From the NCBI RefSeq assembly GCF_002899675.1, contig NZ_PKUU01000004.1, positions 246,372-310,371 of the forward strand: DNA of 64,000 nt, written 5' to 3'. Position numbers and translations under genes: made by a program. Source of the stretch: Clostridium sp. chh4-2. GTDB lineage: Bacteria > Bacillota > Clostridia > Lachnospirales > Lachnospiraceae. Of the stretch, positions 7,239-15,410 are shown piece by piece (the first letter of the stretch is position 1; each line of letters opens with the position of its first letter). Under the pieces are notes generated by a model. It searched no databases. It was not told where the DNA came from and worked only from the letters and a program-made list of their open reading frames with translations.

Positions 7239-8175
7239 TTCCGTCATCACCTCCCAGCAGTCCTGCGGAAAACAGATCCATTTGCTGCGGCCCTGACTTT
7301 CTCCGTTCTGCAGGATCATAGTTCGTGATAATAACCTCGGGAAATTCACAGCCTCCGTCATAGCGCTGGGCCAGGTTATTGATCCGGGTGACCGCAGTGA
7401 TCTGGTATCCGTCATACAGGTTCCGGATATATTCACAATCGTTATAGCTGACCATCCATTTTCCCAGACAGCCTGCCAGCGTATCCCGGAGTCTTACATG
7501 GTCTTCCTTCGGAAATTCCACTTCATAATGGTCTTCTGTCATAAAATAAGGCGGATCACAATAAAGAAAGGCGTTCTCCCGGTCATACTGCCGGATGAGC
7601 GCCTCAAAATCCTTATTTTCTATGATGGTATTGGCAAGCCGGTTTGAAGCCTGCCAGATGAGGGAAAAGGTCTTACGCACGTCAAAGGCCTGACAGCCAA
7701 ATGATGTACAGCCGCTCCCATAGCTGTACCGGATCAGCTTATAAAAAGCGGCCGCTCTCTGGACATCATCCGGGCCGGCATGTTCTAAGAGGAGGGACCG
7801 AAGCTCCTCAAACTCCATCGGCGGCAGGTTATGCTGCGCCAGTTCCATCTCCTCCCTCAAAAAAGCCGGATCAAACTCCTTCTTTTCTAAGAACCTGCGC
7901 AGAACAAGAAACTCTTCCCGGCTGTTTAAAGGAAGGAAACCCAGCAGACGTAAAAATTCCATGGTATGGTTCTTGACGCAGGAATAGAGGTTTGTCAGGT
8001 TTGAGTTGAAATCGTTGTAGACCTCCATCACCCTCGGATCGGGCGGCCGTCCAAACAACACCCAGCCTCCGCCTCCGAACACTTCAATATAGCGTTCATA
8101 GTGAGCGGGGGATATTTCATAAATCGTATTCCGCAATGCCTTTTTACCGCCAACCCACGATATAAAACTATTGAT
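7231..8175 (-). CDS. D12-class (Dam-like) DNA adenine-N6 methyltransferase, apparent ATC start
   Basis: 314 aa if begun at the ATC at 8175-8173. The first block NSFISWVGGKKALRN is the essential WxGGK AdoMet motif of Dam/DpnM enzymes, so the TTG at 8136 cannot be the true start. AGGAGG at 8190-8185 is nine bases from the ATC and a TAA precedes it, leaving no ATG, GTG or TTG. Motif IV is LYCDPPYFM (about residue 205). The fold YIEVFGGGGWVLF is also present. It probably methylates GATC-type sites, protecting the element from restriction in new hosts and supporting the ArdA-like genes upstream. Near the end GPQQMDLF resembles a beta-clamp binding peptide (QLxLF) and also the shared Gln/Met tails. 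Confidence 0.85.
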   Translation of the reverse strand: MNSFISWVGGKKALRNTIYEISPAHYERYIEVFGGGGWVLFGRPPDPRVMEVYNDFNSNLTNLYSCVKNHTMEFLRLLGFLPLNSREEFLVLRRFLEKKEFDPAFLREEMELAQHNLPPMEFEELRSLLLEHAGPDDVQRAAAFYKLIRYSYGSGCTSFGCQAFDVRKTFSLIWQASNRLANTIIENKDFEALIRQYDRENAFLYCDPPYFMTEDHYEVEFPKEDHVRLRDTLAGCLGKWMVSYNDCEYIRNLYDGYQITAVTRINNLAQRYDGGCEFPEVIITNYDPAERRKSGPQQMDLFSAGLLGGDDGNE

Positions 8176-8213
8176 GATTTATCACCTCCTTCATGTCCTG
8201 CATGGTTTTGTGT

Positions 8214-9212
8214 CTATAGTTCCATCTGCGGTCCATTTCCCTGCTCTTCCTCCAACGGTGTTTCATTGGAACTGGCCACATAGGATGTCATACACAGCCT
8301 GCTTTTCCTCCAGTCTTCCCTCCCGTAGCTTTCAAAGTCAAAATTTCGGAACGCCTCCGCCTCCAGATCGGCTCCCCCTTCCCTGAGACATTCCATGCCG
8401 TAGATGGTAAATGCTAATGCATTCAACGTTTCGACGTCTACATCCTTGCCGAAGGCATTTTCAAAATTGGGAAGCGGACTGCGTATATCCGTGATGGTAC
8501 ATTCCTTAAATGTGTGAATTTCCAGATCGGCAAGGACTTGGCGTGTCCTCTTCTCACTACAGGGTAGTTTCAGCCAGACATCTTCTTTTGTTTTTGATAC
8601 CTGCAGGCGCACACAAAAAATATAGTCCTCTATCGTCTGTTCTGGAAGTTCCTTCCCATCATATGGTTCCACCCAGCCTTCCGTGCTGCGGCAGCAGTAT
8701 CCCTTTGAGGTAAAAACACCCTGCTCCTGTTCCTTCACACAATGCCCCACCTTTTTGAGGGACAGGAGAGAATAGACCTCATCCGGCAGGTTCCGAATAA
8801 CCGGCACTAAGTTATTTTTGATCGATACCTTGCCAAGCTCCTCCTCATCCATAATTCCTGGCAGGAGTTCAAAGCGTTCCAGGTTGTAAGCCGCATTAAT
8901 CAGGTTCCTGATGGTTCGTTCCGGTACAGACTGTATCACACCCTCGTAGGTATCCATCTCCTCCTGACTCATCTGGGAAAGTTTCTGCGCCAGGAAATTC
9001 AGTTCCTGCAGCGTAGCACTGCACGTTTCCAGCGGCTCATATAGAAAATCAGGCCACTGGCCAACAAGTTCCAGGGAATATCCCTCCCCGTCCGCAACCC
9101 TCGCACACAGCTTGGCGTTTGCCATCGCCATTGGATCGGCCGGGAGTGTCAGGGTATATCCCTGATACAAGAAATCACTCTTATGCCGTTCCGCATAGAT
9201 ACAAACCTGCAT
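8214..9212 (-). CDS. ArdA-like anti-restriction protein, copy 1 (internally shortened)
   Basis: 332 aa. Two ArdA-like units: after an N-terminal strand region, residues about 72-150 read ELNFLAQKLSQMSQEEMDTYEG then ALIN-type helices, LPDEVYSLLSLKKVGHCVKE and GVFTSKGYCC, matching the ELNxLA, YxDxxxYG and T-x-G blocks of ArdA; a second unit begins at about 190. ArdA proteins mimic bent B-DNA and block type I restriction-modification enzymes during DNA entry. The gene is a close relative of the next one (9215-10360) but lacks about 47 residues in the second unit. It ends GNGPQMEL. The start at ATG 9212 is nine bases from GGGAGG; the GTG at 9218 is too close to it. Confidence 0.7.
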   Translation of the reverse strand: MQVCIYAERHKSDFLYQGYTLTLPADPMAMANAKLCARVADGEGYSLELVGQWPDFLYEPLETCSATLQELNFLAQKLSQMSQEEMDTYEGVIQSVPERTIRNLINAAYNLERFELLPGIMDEEELGKVSIKNNLVPVIRNLPDEVYSLLSLKKVGHCVKEQEQGVFTSKGYCCRSTEGWVEPYDGKELPEQTIEDYIFCVRLQVSKTKEDVWLKLPCSEKRTRQVLADLEIHTFKECTITDIRSPLPNFENAFGKDVDVETLNALAFTIYGMECLREGGADLEAEAFRNFDFESYGREDWRKSRLCMTSYVASSNETPLEEEQGNGPQMEL

Positions 9213-9214
9213 TA

Positions 9215-10360
9215 TCACATTCCTCCCATCTGTATCCCATGTCCCTGTGCTTCTTCCAATGGCGGTTCATAGGAAATGGCTCCATACGGCGTCATACTCA
9301 GCCTGTTTCTCCTGCTTTCTGCCTTCCCATAACTTTCAAAATCAAAATTTTGGAACGCCTCAGCCTCCAGGTTGGCTCCCCCTTCCCGGAGGCACTCCCT
9401 GCCGTAGGTAGCAAATGTAACCTGAATGGGATCAAAGGTATAGCGGTCCATGGTATGGTACAAGATCCTGGCCTGCTCCGGGTTGTCACAGGACTCATAT
9501 GATGCAATCGCTTTATACTTAATCAGTTCTTTTGGGGACAAGGTGGCCAATTCCTTCGCTAATGCATTCATCTTTTCGACTTCCGCCGCTTGGCTGAAGG
9601 CATATTCAAACTGGGGAATCGGGCTGCGTATTTCCATGATGGTACATTCCTGAAATGTGTGAATCCCCAAATCAGCAAGGGCCTGCCGTATCCGCCCCTC
9701 ATCACAGGGAAGTTCCAGCCAGGCATCTGCCTTTGTTTTTAACGACTGAAGACGCAGACAAAAAATACAATCCACCTCCGTCACCTGTTCCGGAAGCTCC
9801 CTCCCGTCATACGGTTCCACCCAGCCTTCCGTGCTGCGGCAGCAGTATCCCTTTGAGGTAAAAACACCCTGCTCCTGTTCCTTCACATAATGCCCCACCT
9901 TTTGAAGTGACAAAAGGGGATAGACCTCATCCGGCAGGTTCCGAATGGCCGGCACTAAGTCATTTTCCATGGATACCTCGCCAAGCTCCTCCTCATCCAT
10001 AATTCCTGGCAGGAGCTCAAAGCGGTCCAGGTTATAAGCTGCATTAATCAAGTTCCTGATGGCCCGTTCCGGTACAGACTGTATCACACCCTCGTAGGTA
10101 TCCATCTCCTCCTGACTCATCTGGGAAAGTTTCTGCGCCAGGAAATTCAGTTCCTCCAACGTAGCGCTGCACGTTTCCAGCGGCTCATATAGAAAATCAG
10201 GCCACTGGCCAACAAGTTCCAGGGAGTATCCCTCCCCATCCGCAACTCTCGCACACTGTTTCGCGTTTTCCATCGCCATTTGGTGGGCTGGGAGTGTCAG
10301 GGTATATCCCTGATACCAGAAATCACTCTGATACCGTTTTGCATAGATACAGACCTGCAT
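9215..10360 (-). CDS. ArdA-like anti-restriction protein, copy 2
   Basis: 381 aa, the fuller paralogue of the gene at 8214-9212; both begin with near identical MQVCIYA and WYQGYTLTLPA/FLYQGYTLTLPA regions and share long identical runs at DNA level. The second ArdA-like unit is complete here (KMNALAKELATLSPKELIKYKAI, then NPEQARILYHTMDRYTFDP). It ends GHGIQMGGM. The codons for MGGM (ATG GGA GGA ATG) also form the ribosome binding site of the following gene, so the end is under two constraints. The start ATG 10360 overlaps the upstream TAA (TAATG). Likely inhibitor of type I restriction enzymes, by family; not proven for this diverged group. Confidence 0.7.
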   Translation of the reverse strand: MQVCIYAKRYQSDFWYQGYTLTLPAHQMAMENAKQCARVADGEGYSLELVGQWPDFLYEPLETCSATLEELNFLAQKLSQMSQEEMDTYEGVIQSVPERAIRNLINAAYNLDRFELLPGIMDEEELGEVSMENDLVPAIRNLPDEVYPLLSLQKVGHYVKEQEQGVFTSKGYCCRSTEGWVEPYDGRELPEQVTEVDCIFCLRLQSLKTKADAWLELPCDEGRIRQALADLGIHTFQECTIMEIRSPIPQFEYAFSQAAEVEKMNALAKELATLSPKELIKYKAIASYESCDNPEQARILYHTMDRYTFDPIQVTFATYGRECLREGGANLEAEAFQNFDFESYGKAESRRNRLSMTPYGAISYEPPLEEAQGHGIQMGGM

Positions 10361-11847
10361 TACCACATTCCTCCCATCTGAGGACCCTGCTGTACGGCTT
10401 CCACTCCCTTTAGTTCCTGTTCCGTCCGGGGGCCATAAATCATCGATGAATTATAAAAATGGACATTGAGAATCCCGCCATCTTCACACTCAATATCGGT
10501 CTGTTCAAAGCTTTCTCCCCAGCCATCTGAAGCTTGACCCATCCAGTATTTTTTTGTCCATTCCAATTCATCCGGCGTCAACTCTCCTTTGCTCTCGATC
10601 TGCAGCACACCCCAAAGAGCATGGTGGTAAACCTCAATCGCTGGAAACATACTGAGGATTCTCTGTTTCATCAGCTGGTTGTCCATATATTCTGCAAGTC
10701 CCGTTTTCTGCTCAAATATAGAGTCCTGTTCCAATTCCTCCCGGATTTGTTTTTCAAAAATGGTCAGTTCGGTTGCACTAAATGATTCGTCATAACCTTC
10801 GGAACCACAAAAAACCCCCGTCAACTGGTTATAGAGGCGCGTTACCACCGTTTCATCCGAAAGCCGTTCGCAGCACCACTTCTTACTCGTCACGATACCA
10901 TATCTGGTCTGAACAGCCCCATGCTCCTTCATCATAGCCTGGCCTATGGCATCCCAGTCCACATACCGATCCAACAGCGATTCCAGAGAAGGATCTCCAT
11001 AACTTCTGATTACCTCCCTGGCATAGGTCCCTGGCTCCTGTACCTGATCCAGGAACTCATAGTTTCCCATATTCCGCACAACCGAGAGCGCCTCTTTCAT
11101 AGTCCTCGGGCATTCCGCCAGAAAAACAGCCTTCAAAAAGTTCAGTGTATAGCTATGGTTGGATAACACTTTCTCCTTTAAAACAGTTGCGATACGGTTC
11201 ACTTCCTTGAGATCACTCTTTGTGGGAAGATATCCCCACAGTTCCTGGAATGGTCCTCCATATTGGTTGAATTTACACTGGTTCAGACTTCTTAGATCCA
11301 GAGCTGCTCTTGCCATCTCCATCTTCTCCGGTGTTGTCGGAACGGCTAGGGAATACCTCTTTCTCCCCGTGTAAATATGCAGAAGGAACACCGAATTTTT
11401 ATCGTAGCCGGCATCCGGTGGAAACTCCCCCTGATACATATCCTGAAAGGTTTTACCCTCCACTTTCCGAACGGTTTGCCCCGCCTGCCCGGGATCATGA
11501 TTCTCTGCCACAAGTTCGTAATTGTCAAGGTTATAAGACAGGTTGAGGATATCCTTCCCTGACTTTGGGGGTTCAGCCTTCAAAACCGCAGAAAACAACG
11601 CCTGTTCTGCCTGTGTTAAATATTCCAGCCGCTTTGTTAAACACGCCAACGCCCTCGCGGATTCCGCATCGGTCCTCATACCTTTTAACACTTCCGGCAG
11701 CGCCGGGATAGAAGCTTCTGCCTCGTAAATAATCATTGGAGGATCTTTCTGCATTTCCGTGTAAAGCAGATCGATTTTTCCTGGCTGCTGCGGGAATGTC
11801 AGCCAGGAAGCACTTCTTTCGTCATGACCGATTCGTATTCTTAACAT
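10360..11847 (-). CDS. Large ArdA-like protein with conserved C-terminal domain
   Basis: 495 aa in three blocks: an ArdA-like unit (1-145: LACLTKRLEYLTQAEQALFSAVL, ILNLSYNLDNYELV), a second unit (about 150-335: EVNRIATVLKEKVL, ALSVVRNMGNYEFL, YVDWDAIGQAMMKEHGAV and RYGIVTSKKW) and a C-terminal domain (about 336-480: LYNQLTGVF, GLAEYMDNQLMKQRILSMFP, LWGVLQIESKGELTPDELEW, DGWGESFEQ). The same C-domain is fused in the 544-aa paralogue at 12537 and stands alone at 14190-14726; I cannot name it. The ends are QQGPQMGGMW. Start at 11847 has GGAGAGGAGG. Probably a restriction-evasion factor, inferred from the ArdA units. Confidence 0.65.
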   Translation of the reverse strand: MLRIRIGHDERSASWLTFPQQPGKIDLLYTEMQKDPPMIIYEAEASIPALPEVLKGMRTDAESARALACLTKRLEYLTQAEQALFSAVLKAEPPKSGKDILNLSYNLDNYELVAENHDPGQAGQTVRKVEGKTFQDMYQGEFPPDAGYDKNSVFLLHIYTGRKRYSLAVPTTPEKMEMARAALDLRSLNQCKFNQYGGPFQELWGYLPTKSDLKEVNRIATVLKEKVLSNHSYTLNFLKAVFLAECPRTMKEALSVVRNMGNYEFLDQVQEPGTYAREVIRSYGDPSLESLLDRYVDWDAIGQAMMKEHGAVQTRYGIVTSKKWCCERLSDETVVTRLYNQLTGVFCGSEGYDESFSATELTIFEKQIREELEQDSIFEQKTGLAEYMDNQLMKQRILSMFPAIEVYHHALWGVLQIESKGELTPDELEWTKKYWMGQASDGWGESFEQTDIECEDGGILNVHFYNSSMIYGPRTEQELKGVEAVQQGPQMGGMW

Positions 11848-12509
11848 GTTTCTTCCTCCTCTCCGTAAATGATGCCTATTCCATGCCTGCTGATTAAGAT
11901 GCTGTGGAGAATTAACAGAAGCAGGCCATCGTGGATCAGCTCAGCGTCCCCCAGCTCTGAAAGTTTTAAATAAGGTTTCCCTGTCCCCAGCTCCTTTGCA
12001 GCACAAAAAATAGCGTAGCCATCTAAGTCTACGCCATGTACATGAAACGCCTTATAATCAATTCCTCGCTCTGACACGTGGGGAGCCGCCTGTTCCCAGA
12101 GCCCTGCATCGGAACTTAACAGGAATACAACCGCTGCAAATCCAGGATCAGTCCGTAGTCCGGGAAACAGCCCGCACCGTAACAAAAGCAGGAACCGCCT
12201 TCGGTGCTCCTCATTCCTGAAAAACCGTTGTTCTGCCTCACGCCGGTTCTGGAGCTTCATCACCCGCACCAGAAAGGTCCCCTCCGGCAGTTCTGCGGCC
12301 AACAGCTGGAGCAGAGACTGATAAAATGCTTCGTTCTTCTCCACCGCCTCCGTTTTCTTTTCCTCCCACGGACAGTTGGCATCCTTTAAATCCCGCAGGG
12401 AATACCGGCTTCGGATGACTCCGCTTTTTCTTGGCCCAAAGCCCGGTATCCGCTGCATTTCGGCCTCCAGAGCCTCCATGGTTGTTCCCTTCATAAACCT
12501 TGCCGTCAT
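11841..12509 (-). CDS. Unknown mobile-element protein (DUF6075-like region)
   Basis: 222 aa. The central and C-terminal part (about 95-212: FFRNEEHRRRFLLLLRCG, FAAVVFLLSSDAGLWEQ, GIDYKAFHVHGVDLDGYAIFCAAKEL, LSELGDAELIHDGLLLLIL) follows a pattern I associate with DUF6075 proteins of clostridial plasmids and conjugative elements, though only tentatively. It is mostly helical and cytoplasmic. The N-terminus is basic. The end (GEEEETC) lacks the Gln/Met tail. Start 12509 has GGGAGG; the stop overlaps the next gene's ATG by seven bases. It sits between the two large ArdA-like paralogues. Confidence 0.5.
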   Translation of the reverse strand: MTARFMKGTTMEALEAEMQRIPGFGPRKSGVIRSRYSLRDLKDANCPWEEKKTEAVEKNEAFYQSLLQLLAAELPEGTFLVRVMKLQNRREAEQRFFRNEEHRRRFLLLLRCGLFPGLRTDPGFAAVVFLLSSDAGLWEQAAPHVSERGIDYKAFHVHGVDLDGYAIFCAAKELGTGKPYLKLSELGDAELIHDGLLLLILHSILISRHGIGIIYGEEEETC

Positions 12510-12536
12510 GCTTATCCTCCCTCTTTCTTTTCTGTT

Positions 12537-14171
12537 TTAGATCGCCTGCATTCCACTCATCTGCATGGTGTTCTGCTGTGAAAGCCGTTTTTTAAATTCA
12601 CCCTCTGGCAAAATGTAAAATTCTTCAGATTCCTGAAAAAAAGAGAGAGCTAATCCTCTCTCGCCTATCTGTATCATCGTTTCGTGGAACGCATCTCCCC
12701 ACCCATCTGCGGTATAAGCCTCCCAGGCATTTATTAAGTAGTCCACTTCTGCTGGCTGCAGTTCCCCCCTGTATTGGATCTCTGCCACTCCATATAAACT
12801 GCCGCCATACAACTCCACGGAGGGAAGCATACTGGCAATTCGATGCCGCAGTAGTTTATTACTTAAATACTCTGCGAATCCCCGTTTCATAGACCAGTCT
12901 TTTGCGTTTAACAGGTTTTGTATCGCCTCACTGTAATTTGATAATTCCGCACCATACACCGGAACTGGATTCTCCTTCCATTCCCCTGCTTGATTCCGTT
13001 CATACATCATGCCCTCTAACGGATAAAACAAACGCAGCGTAGACAGCTCCTTTGAATTATTACAGAATTTCCATTCCTTACATAACACAAAATAATTTTC
13101 TGTTTCCACTGCCTCCTCCCTCTCCAGGAGTGCTTTAATCAATTTCTCCATGTCAACGAATTGAATAATGAAATTGTCTATCTCGTAATAATCAGAATTA
13201 AATAGCAGTTGTTGTACAAACTCATCTGGGTTTTCCGGATCAAGTACACACAATTCGTATTGATCCAGGTCCCGTATAATCTTTATGACAGAATCCATAT
13301 CCCTTGGACCCTCTGCTTCCAGGGCTGCTTTAAGCAGGGTTATTTGATCGTTTCCGTCTAAAATGGATTCCTTTAAAAAAAATGCAGCCTGGTTAATTCG
13401 TTCCAATGTTTCCCCTATTGGCAGATAATTCCATAAATCCCCTTGCACGCCTCCCTCCTCCCATATCTGGCACTGGTTTATATCCTCTGTCTGTAATACG
13501 GCTCTGGCATGATCTAAGCGTTCCTGTGGGGCAGGCATCGCGATCTGAACATTTGTACCATTTTCCTTTGAGTACAGATGCACCAAAAAAAGGCAATCTT
13601 TCTCAAATCCTGGTTGCCTGTCGTCTTGATATATTTCTTCAATGACAGCACTATCCTTCTTTAAAACCAGCCCGCTCGGACAAAACTCGCCCTGGTGATG
13701 GGTAAAATATGCATCTTTTATCCGCGAATAATCCAGCATATCTGCAATCTCCATTGGAATATGAATTCCCTTATCCCGCGAGAGCAATTCTCTTGCGATT
13801 TCTCCTGAATCACAAATATCTGTCAGAAGTTCATATTGATCCAGATTGAAGGAAATATTAATGAGCGACTTCAACGTTTTGGGCTGTTCCATTGACAGCG
13901 CTGCCGAGAATATGTCCTGCTCCGTCTGTGACAGGCAGTTAATTCTCTTGGAAAGGAAAAACAAATGATCGCGGTTCTCCCCAAAATCAAGACCTTCTAA
14001 AAAACGGGATAATCTAGGTACAGATGAATGAACGGAATAAATGGATACAGTGTCTTTGCCTGCCTTCTGCTCATTCATCTCTTCAAACAGCCTTATCATA
14101 GCTTCATAACGTTCTGGCAATTGGTACGGTTCTGATACCCAGCTGTCTTTTTTAATCCGGACCTCCAGCAT
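12537..14171 (-). CDS. Large ArdA-like protein with conserved C-terminal domain, paralogue
   Basis: 544 aa with the same three-block plan as the gene at 10360-11847: ArdA-like unit 1 (HLFFLSKRINCLSQTEQDIFSAAL, LINISFNLDQYELL), unit 2 (RINQAAFFLKESIL, VIKIIRDLDQYELCVL, FVDMEKLIKALLEREEAV) and the C-domain (LFYPLEGMMYERN, GFAEYLSNKLLRHRIASMLP, LYGVAEIQYRGELQPAEVDY, DGWGDAFHETMI). Sequence divergence from its paralogue is large, so the duplication is old, unlike the 8214/9215 pair. It ends NTMQMSGMQAI. Start 14171 has GGAGGGAGG. Function inferred as restriction evasion. Confidence 0.65.
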   Translation of the reverse strand: MLEVRIKKDSWVSEPYQLPERYEAMIRLFEEMNEQKAGKDTVSIYSVHSSVPRLSRFLEGLDFGENRDHLFFLSKRINCLSQTEQDIFSAALSMEQPKTLKSLINISFNLDQYELLTDICDSGEIARELLSRDKGIHIPMEIADMLDYSRIKDAYFTHHQGEFCPSGLVLKKDSAVIEEIYQDDRQPGFEKDCLFLVHLYSKENGTNVQIAMPAPQERLDHARAVLQTEDINQCQIWEEGGVQGDLWNYLPIGETLERINQAAFFLKESILDGNDQITLLKAALEAEGPRDMDSVIKIIRDLDQYELCVLDPENPDEFVQQLLFNSDYYEIDNFIIQFVDMEKLIKALLEREEAVETENYFVLCKEWKFCNNSKELSTLRLFYPLEGMMYERNQAGEWKENPVPVYGAELSNYSEAIQNLLNAKDWSMKRGFAEYLSNKLLRHRIASMLPSVELYGGSLYGVAEIQYRGELQPAEVDYLINAWEAYTADGWGDAFHETMIQIGERGLALSFFQESEEFYILPEGEFKKRLSQQNTMQMSGMQAI

Positions 14172-14189
14172 ATGATTCCTCCCTCCTTA

Positions 14190-14726
14190 TTACATTTGCA
14201 GACCTGTGAGCTGCATCTCCTCAATCCCGTTCATGCTATGTGTCCTTTTCAGCTCTGCTTCCGGGCAAATAACAAACTCCTCACTGTCATTCCAAAGATT
14301 AAGATATAGTTCTCCCTGGTCTGTAGAAATTGTATGGAGTAGAATTCTATCCCCAAAATCACCAGTCAATTGTTTCTCCCACATATCAATGAGCGCCGCC
14401 TCTTCCTCCTTCGTGATTGTTTCTGTGGATCTAATTTCCAGGACACTCCATAACCGATTATCCCATAGCTCTGCAGAGGGAATCATGGTCAAAATCTTTC
14501 TTTTCAGATTTTTCTGTTCTAAGTAAACAGTCATTCCATTTGCTCCCCCGATTTCCAGATACTCACACTGTATCGCCTGCTGTATATCCTGCAAGTAATC
14601 ACAGAGTCCTTCCATAGGCATTTGTTCATACTTAACTTGTAGTTTCCCGACCTCATCCTTTTTATAGATATCTCCCGTCAATGGGCTAAATACCCGCAGC
14701 ACGGTTATTCCGTCTGATCCATACAT
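14190..14726 (-). CDS. Stand-alone copy of the ArdA-associated C-terminal domain
   Basis: 178 aa that align by eye with only the last ~170 residues of the 495- and 544-aa ArdA-like proteins: LRVFSPLTGDIYKKDE, LEQKNLKRKILTMIPSAELWDNRLWSVLEI, TKEEEAALIDMWEKQ, DFGDRILLHTI, then ELYLNLWNDSEEFVICPEAELKR. The start at 14726 has its own GGAGG, so it is a real short gene and not a fragment lacking signals. It ends EEMQLTGLQM. The independent existence of this domain indicates it folds and acts on its own, perhaps with the ArdA-like subunits. Function unknown. Confidence 0.68.
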   Translation of the reverse strand: MYGSDGITVLRVFSPLTGDIYKKDEVGKLQVKYEQMPMEGLCDYLQDIQQAIQCEYLEIGGANGMTVYLEQKNLKRKILTMIPSAELWDNRLWSVLEIRSTETITKEEEAALIDMWEKQLTGDFGDRILLHTISTDQGELYLNLWNDSEEFVICPEAELKRTHSMNGIEEMQLTGLQM

Positions 14727-14758
14727 AAATAATCCTCCAAAGTTTTTAAGTCTTGATA

Positions 14759-15142
14759 CTATCCAAAAACCTGCCGTTCAAATTCATCAAGCCAACTCAT
14801 ATCCGATTCCTGTCCATGGTAGCTCTCTGCTTCCAACGCGTAACCCATCTCCTTAAACTTATAATCTGCCTCATGGATCATGTATTTTGCAAAACTCTCT
14901 GCCTCTGCTTCGCTTGTGTCATTGCAGCAGAAACTGTATTTTGCAATGACTGCCTCATCCCCAAGGAACTCTATGCTTTCACTTTCCGGTATCATGTAAT
15001 CGCCATTAATCCCTTTCAGGAATTCCACAATCCCTTCTTCAATTTCTGGCTGCATCAGACAGTTAAACTCTCTGTTTTTAAATGTAATTTTCAATTTTAC
15101 GTCTACATCAAAGTCCCTTTCCTTATCAAGCTCTGCTCCCAT
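14759..15142 (-). CDS. Small acidic protein, first gene of the island operon
   Basis: 127 aa, acidic overall, with no family I recognise. It has a strand-rich start (VDVKLKITFKNREFNCLM), a middle IEEGIVEFLKGING, IAKYSFCCNDTSEAEAESFAKYMIHEADYKF helix and a Glu/Asp-rich end. The start at 15142 has ATGGAGG. It is the rightmost gene of the leftward island run and sits next to the inferred element boundary. Its acidity fits a DNA-mimic or small anti-defence protein, but that is a guess. Confidence 0.55.
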   Translation of the reverse strand: MGAELDKERDFDVDVKLKITFKNREFNCLMQPEIEEGIVEFLKGINGDYMIPESESIEFLGDEAVIAKYSFCCNDTSEAEAESFAKYMIHEADYKFKEMGYALEAESYHGQESDMSWLDEFERQVFG

Positions 15143-15242
15143 TCTTTACCTCCATATGCTTTTTTCGTTTTTATGGTGTTGTTTTTATCCATTTTTCACT
15201 GCCTAAATCCCATCACCCAATTTCATTTATATCACGTAAAAA

Positions 15243-15269
15243 GGCCAGCCAATTTTTCGTCGGCTGACC
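15243..15269. terminator. Hairpin between the island and rlmCD
   Basis: GGCCAGCC and GGCTGACC form an 8-bp stem (one G-U) around an 11-base loop, with A-runs on the left and T-runs on the right, so it can terminate from either side. It lies between the first island gene and the rlmCD stop. Confidence 0.5.
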
Positions 15270-15383
15270 TTGAATTTTTCCCATATATCACTGAAATACC
15301 TTCCTGCATCTGTGGAAGGGCCAAAAAATCGGGGCTAAAAACGGCCATTTTTTGCCCTGTTTTTTGCTCGATTTTTGCCCAAA

Positions 15384-15403
15384 AACCACTATATCTTGTG
15401 GTT
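15384..15403 (-). terminator. rlmCD terminator
   Basis: AACCAC/GTGGTT stem with an 8-base loop, followed on the minus strand by a T-run (15383-15379), starting 8 bases after the rlmCD stop codon. Confidence 0.65.
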
Positions 15404-15410
15404 TGAACCT

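Noticed and set aside
6852..7436. A 194-codon reading of the hypothetical gene
   Set aside because: Its first 66 codons run through the methylase gene in another frame and have no ribosome site; the ATG at 7238 after GGGAGGTG is preferred.
9200..10380. Explaining the Gln/Met tails wholly by ribosome sites of the next gene
   Set aside because: MGGM does encode GGGAGG in the 9215 and 10360 genes, but the QM part and the tails of other genes are not explained that way.
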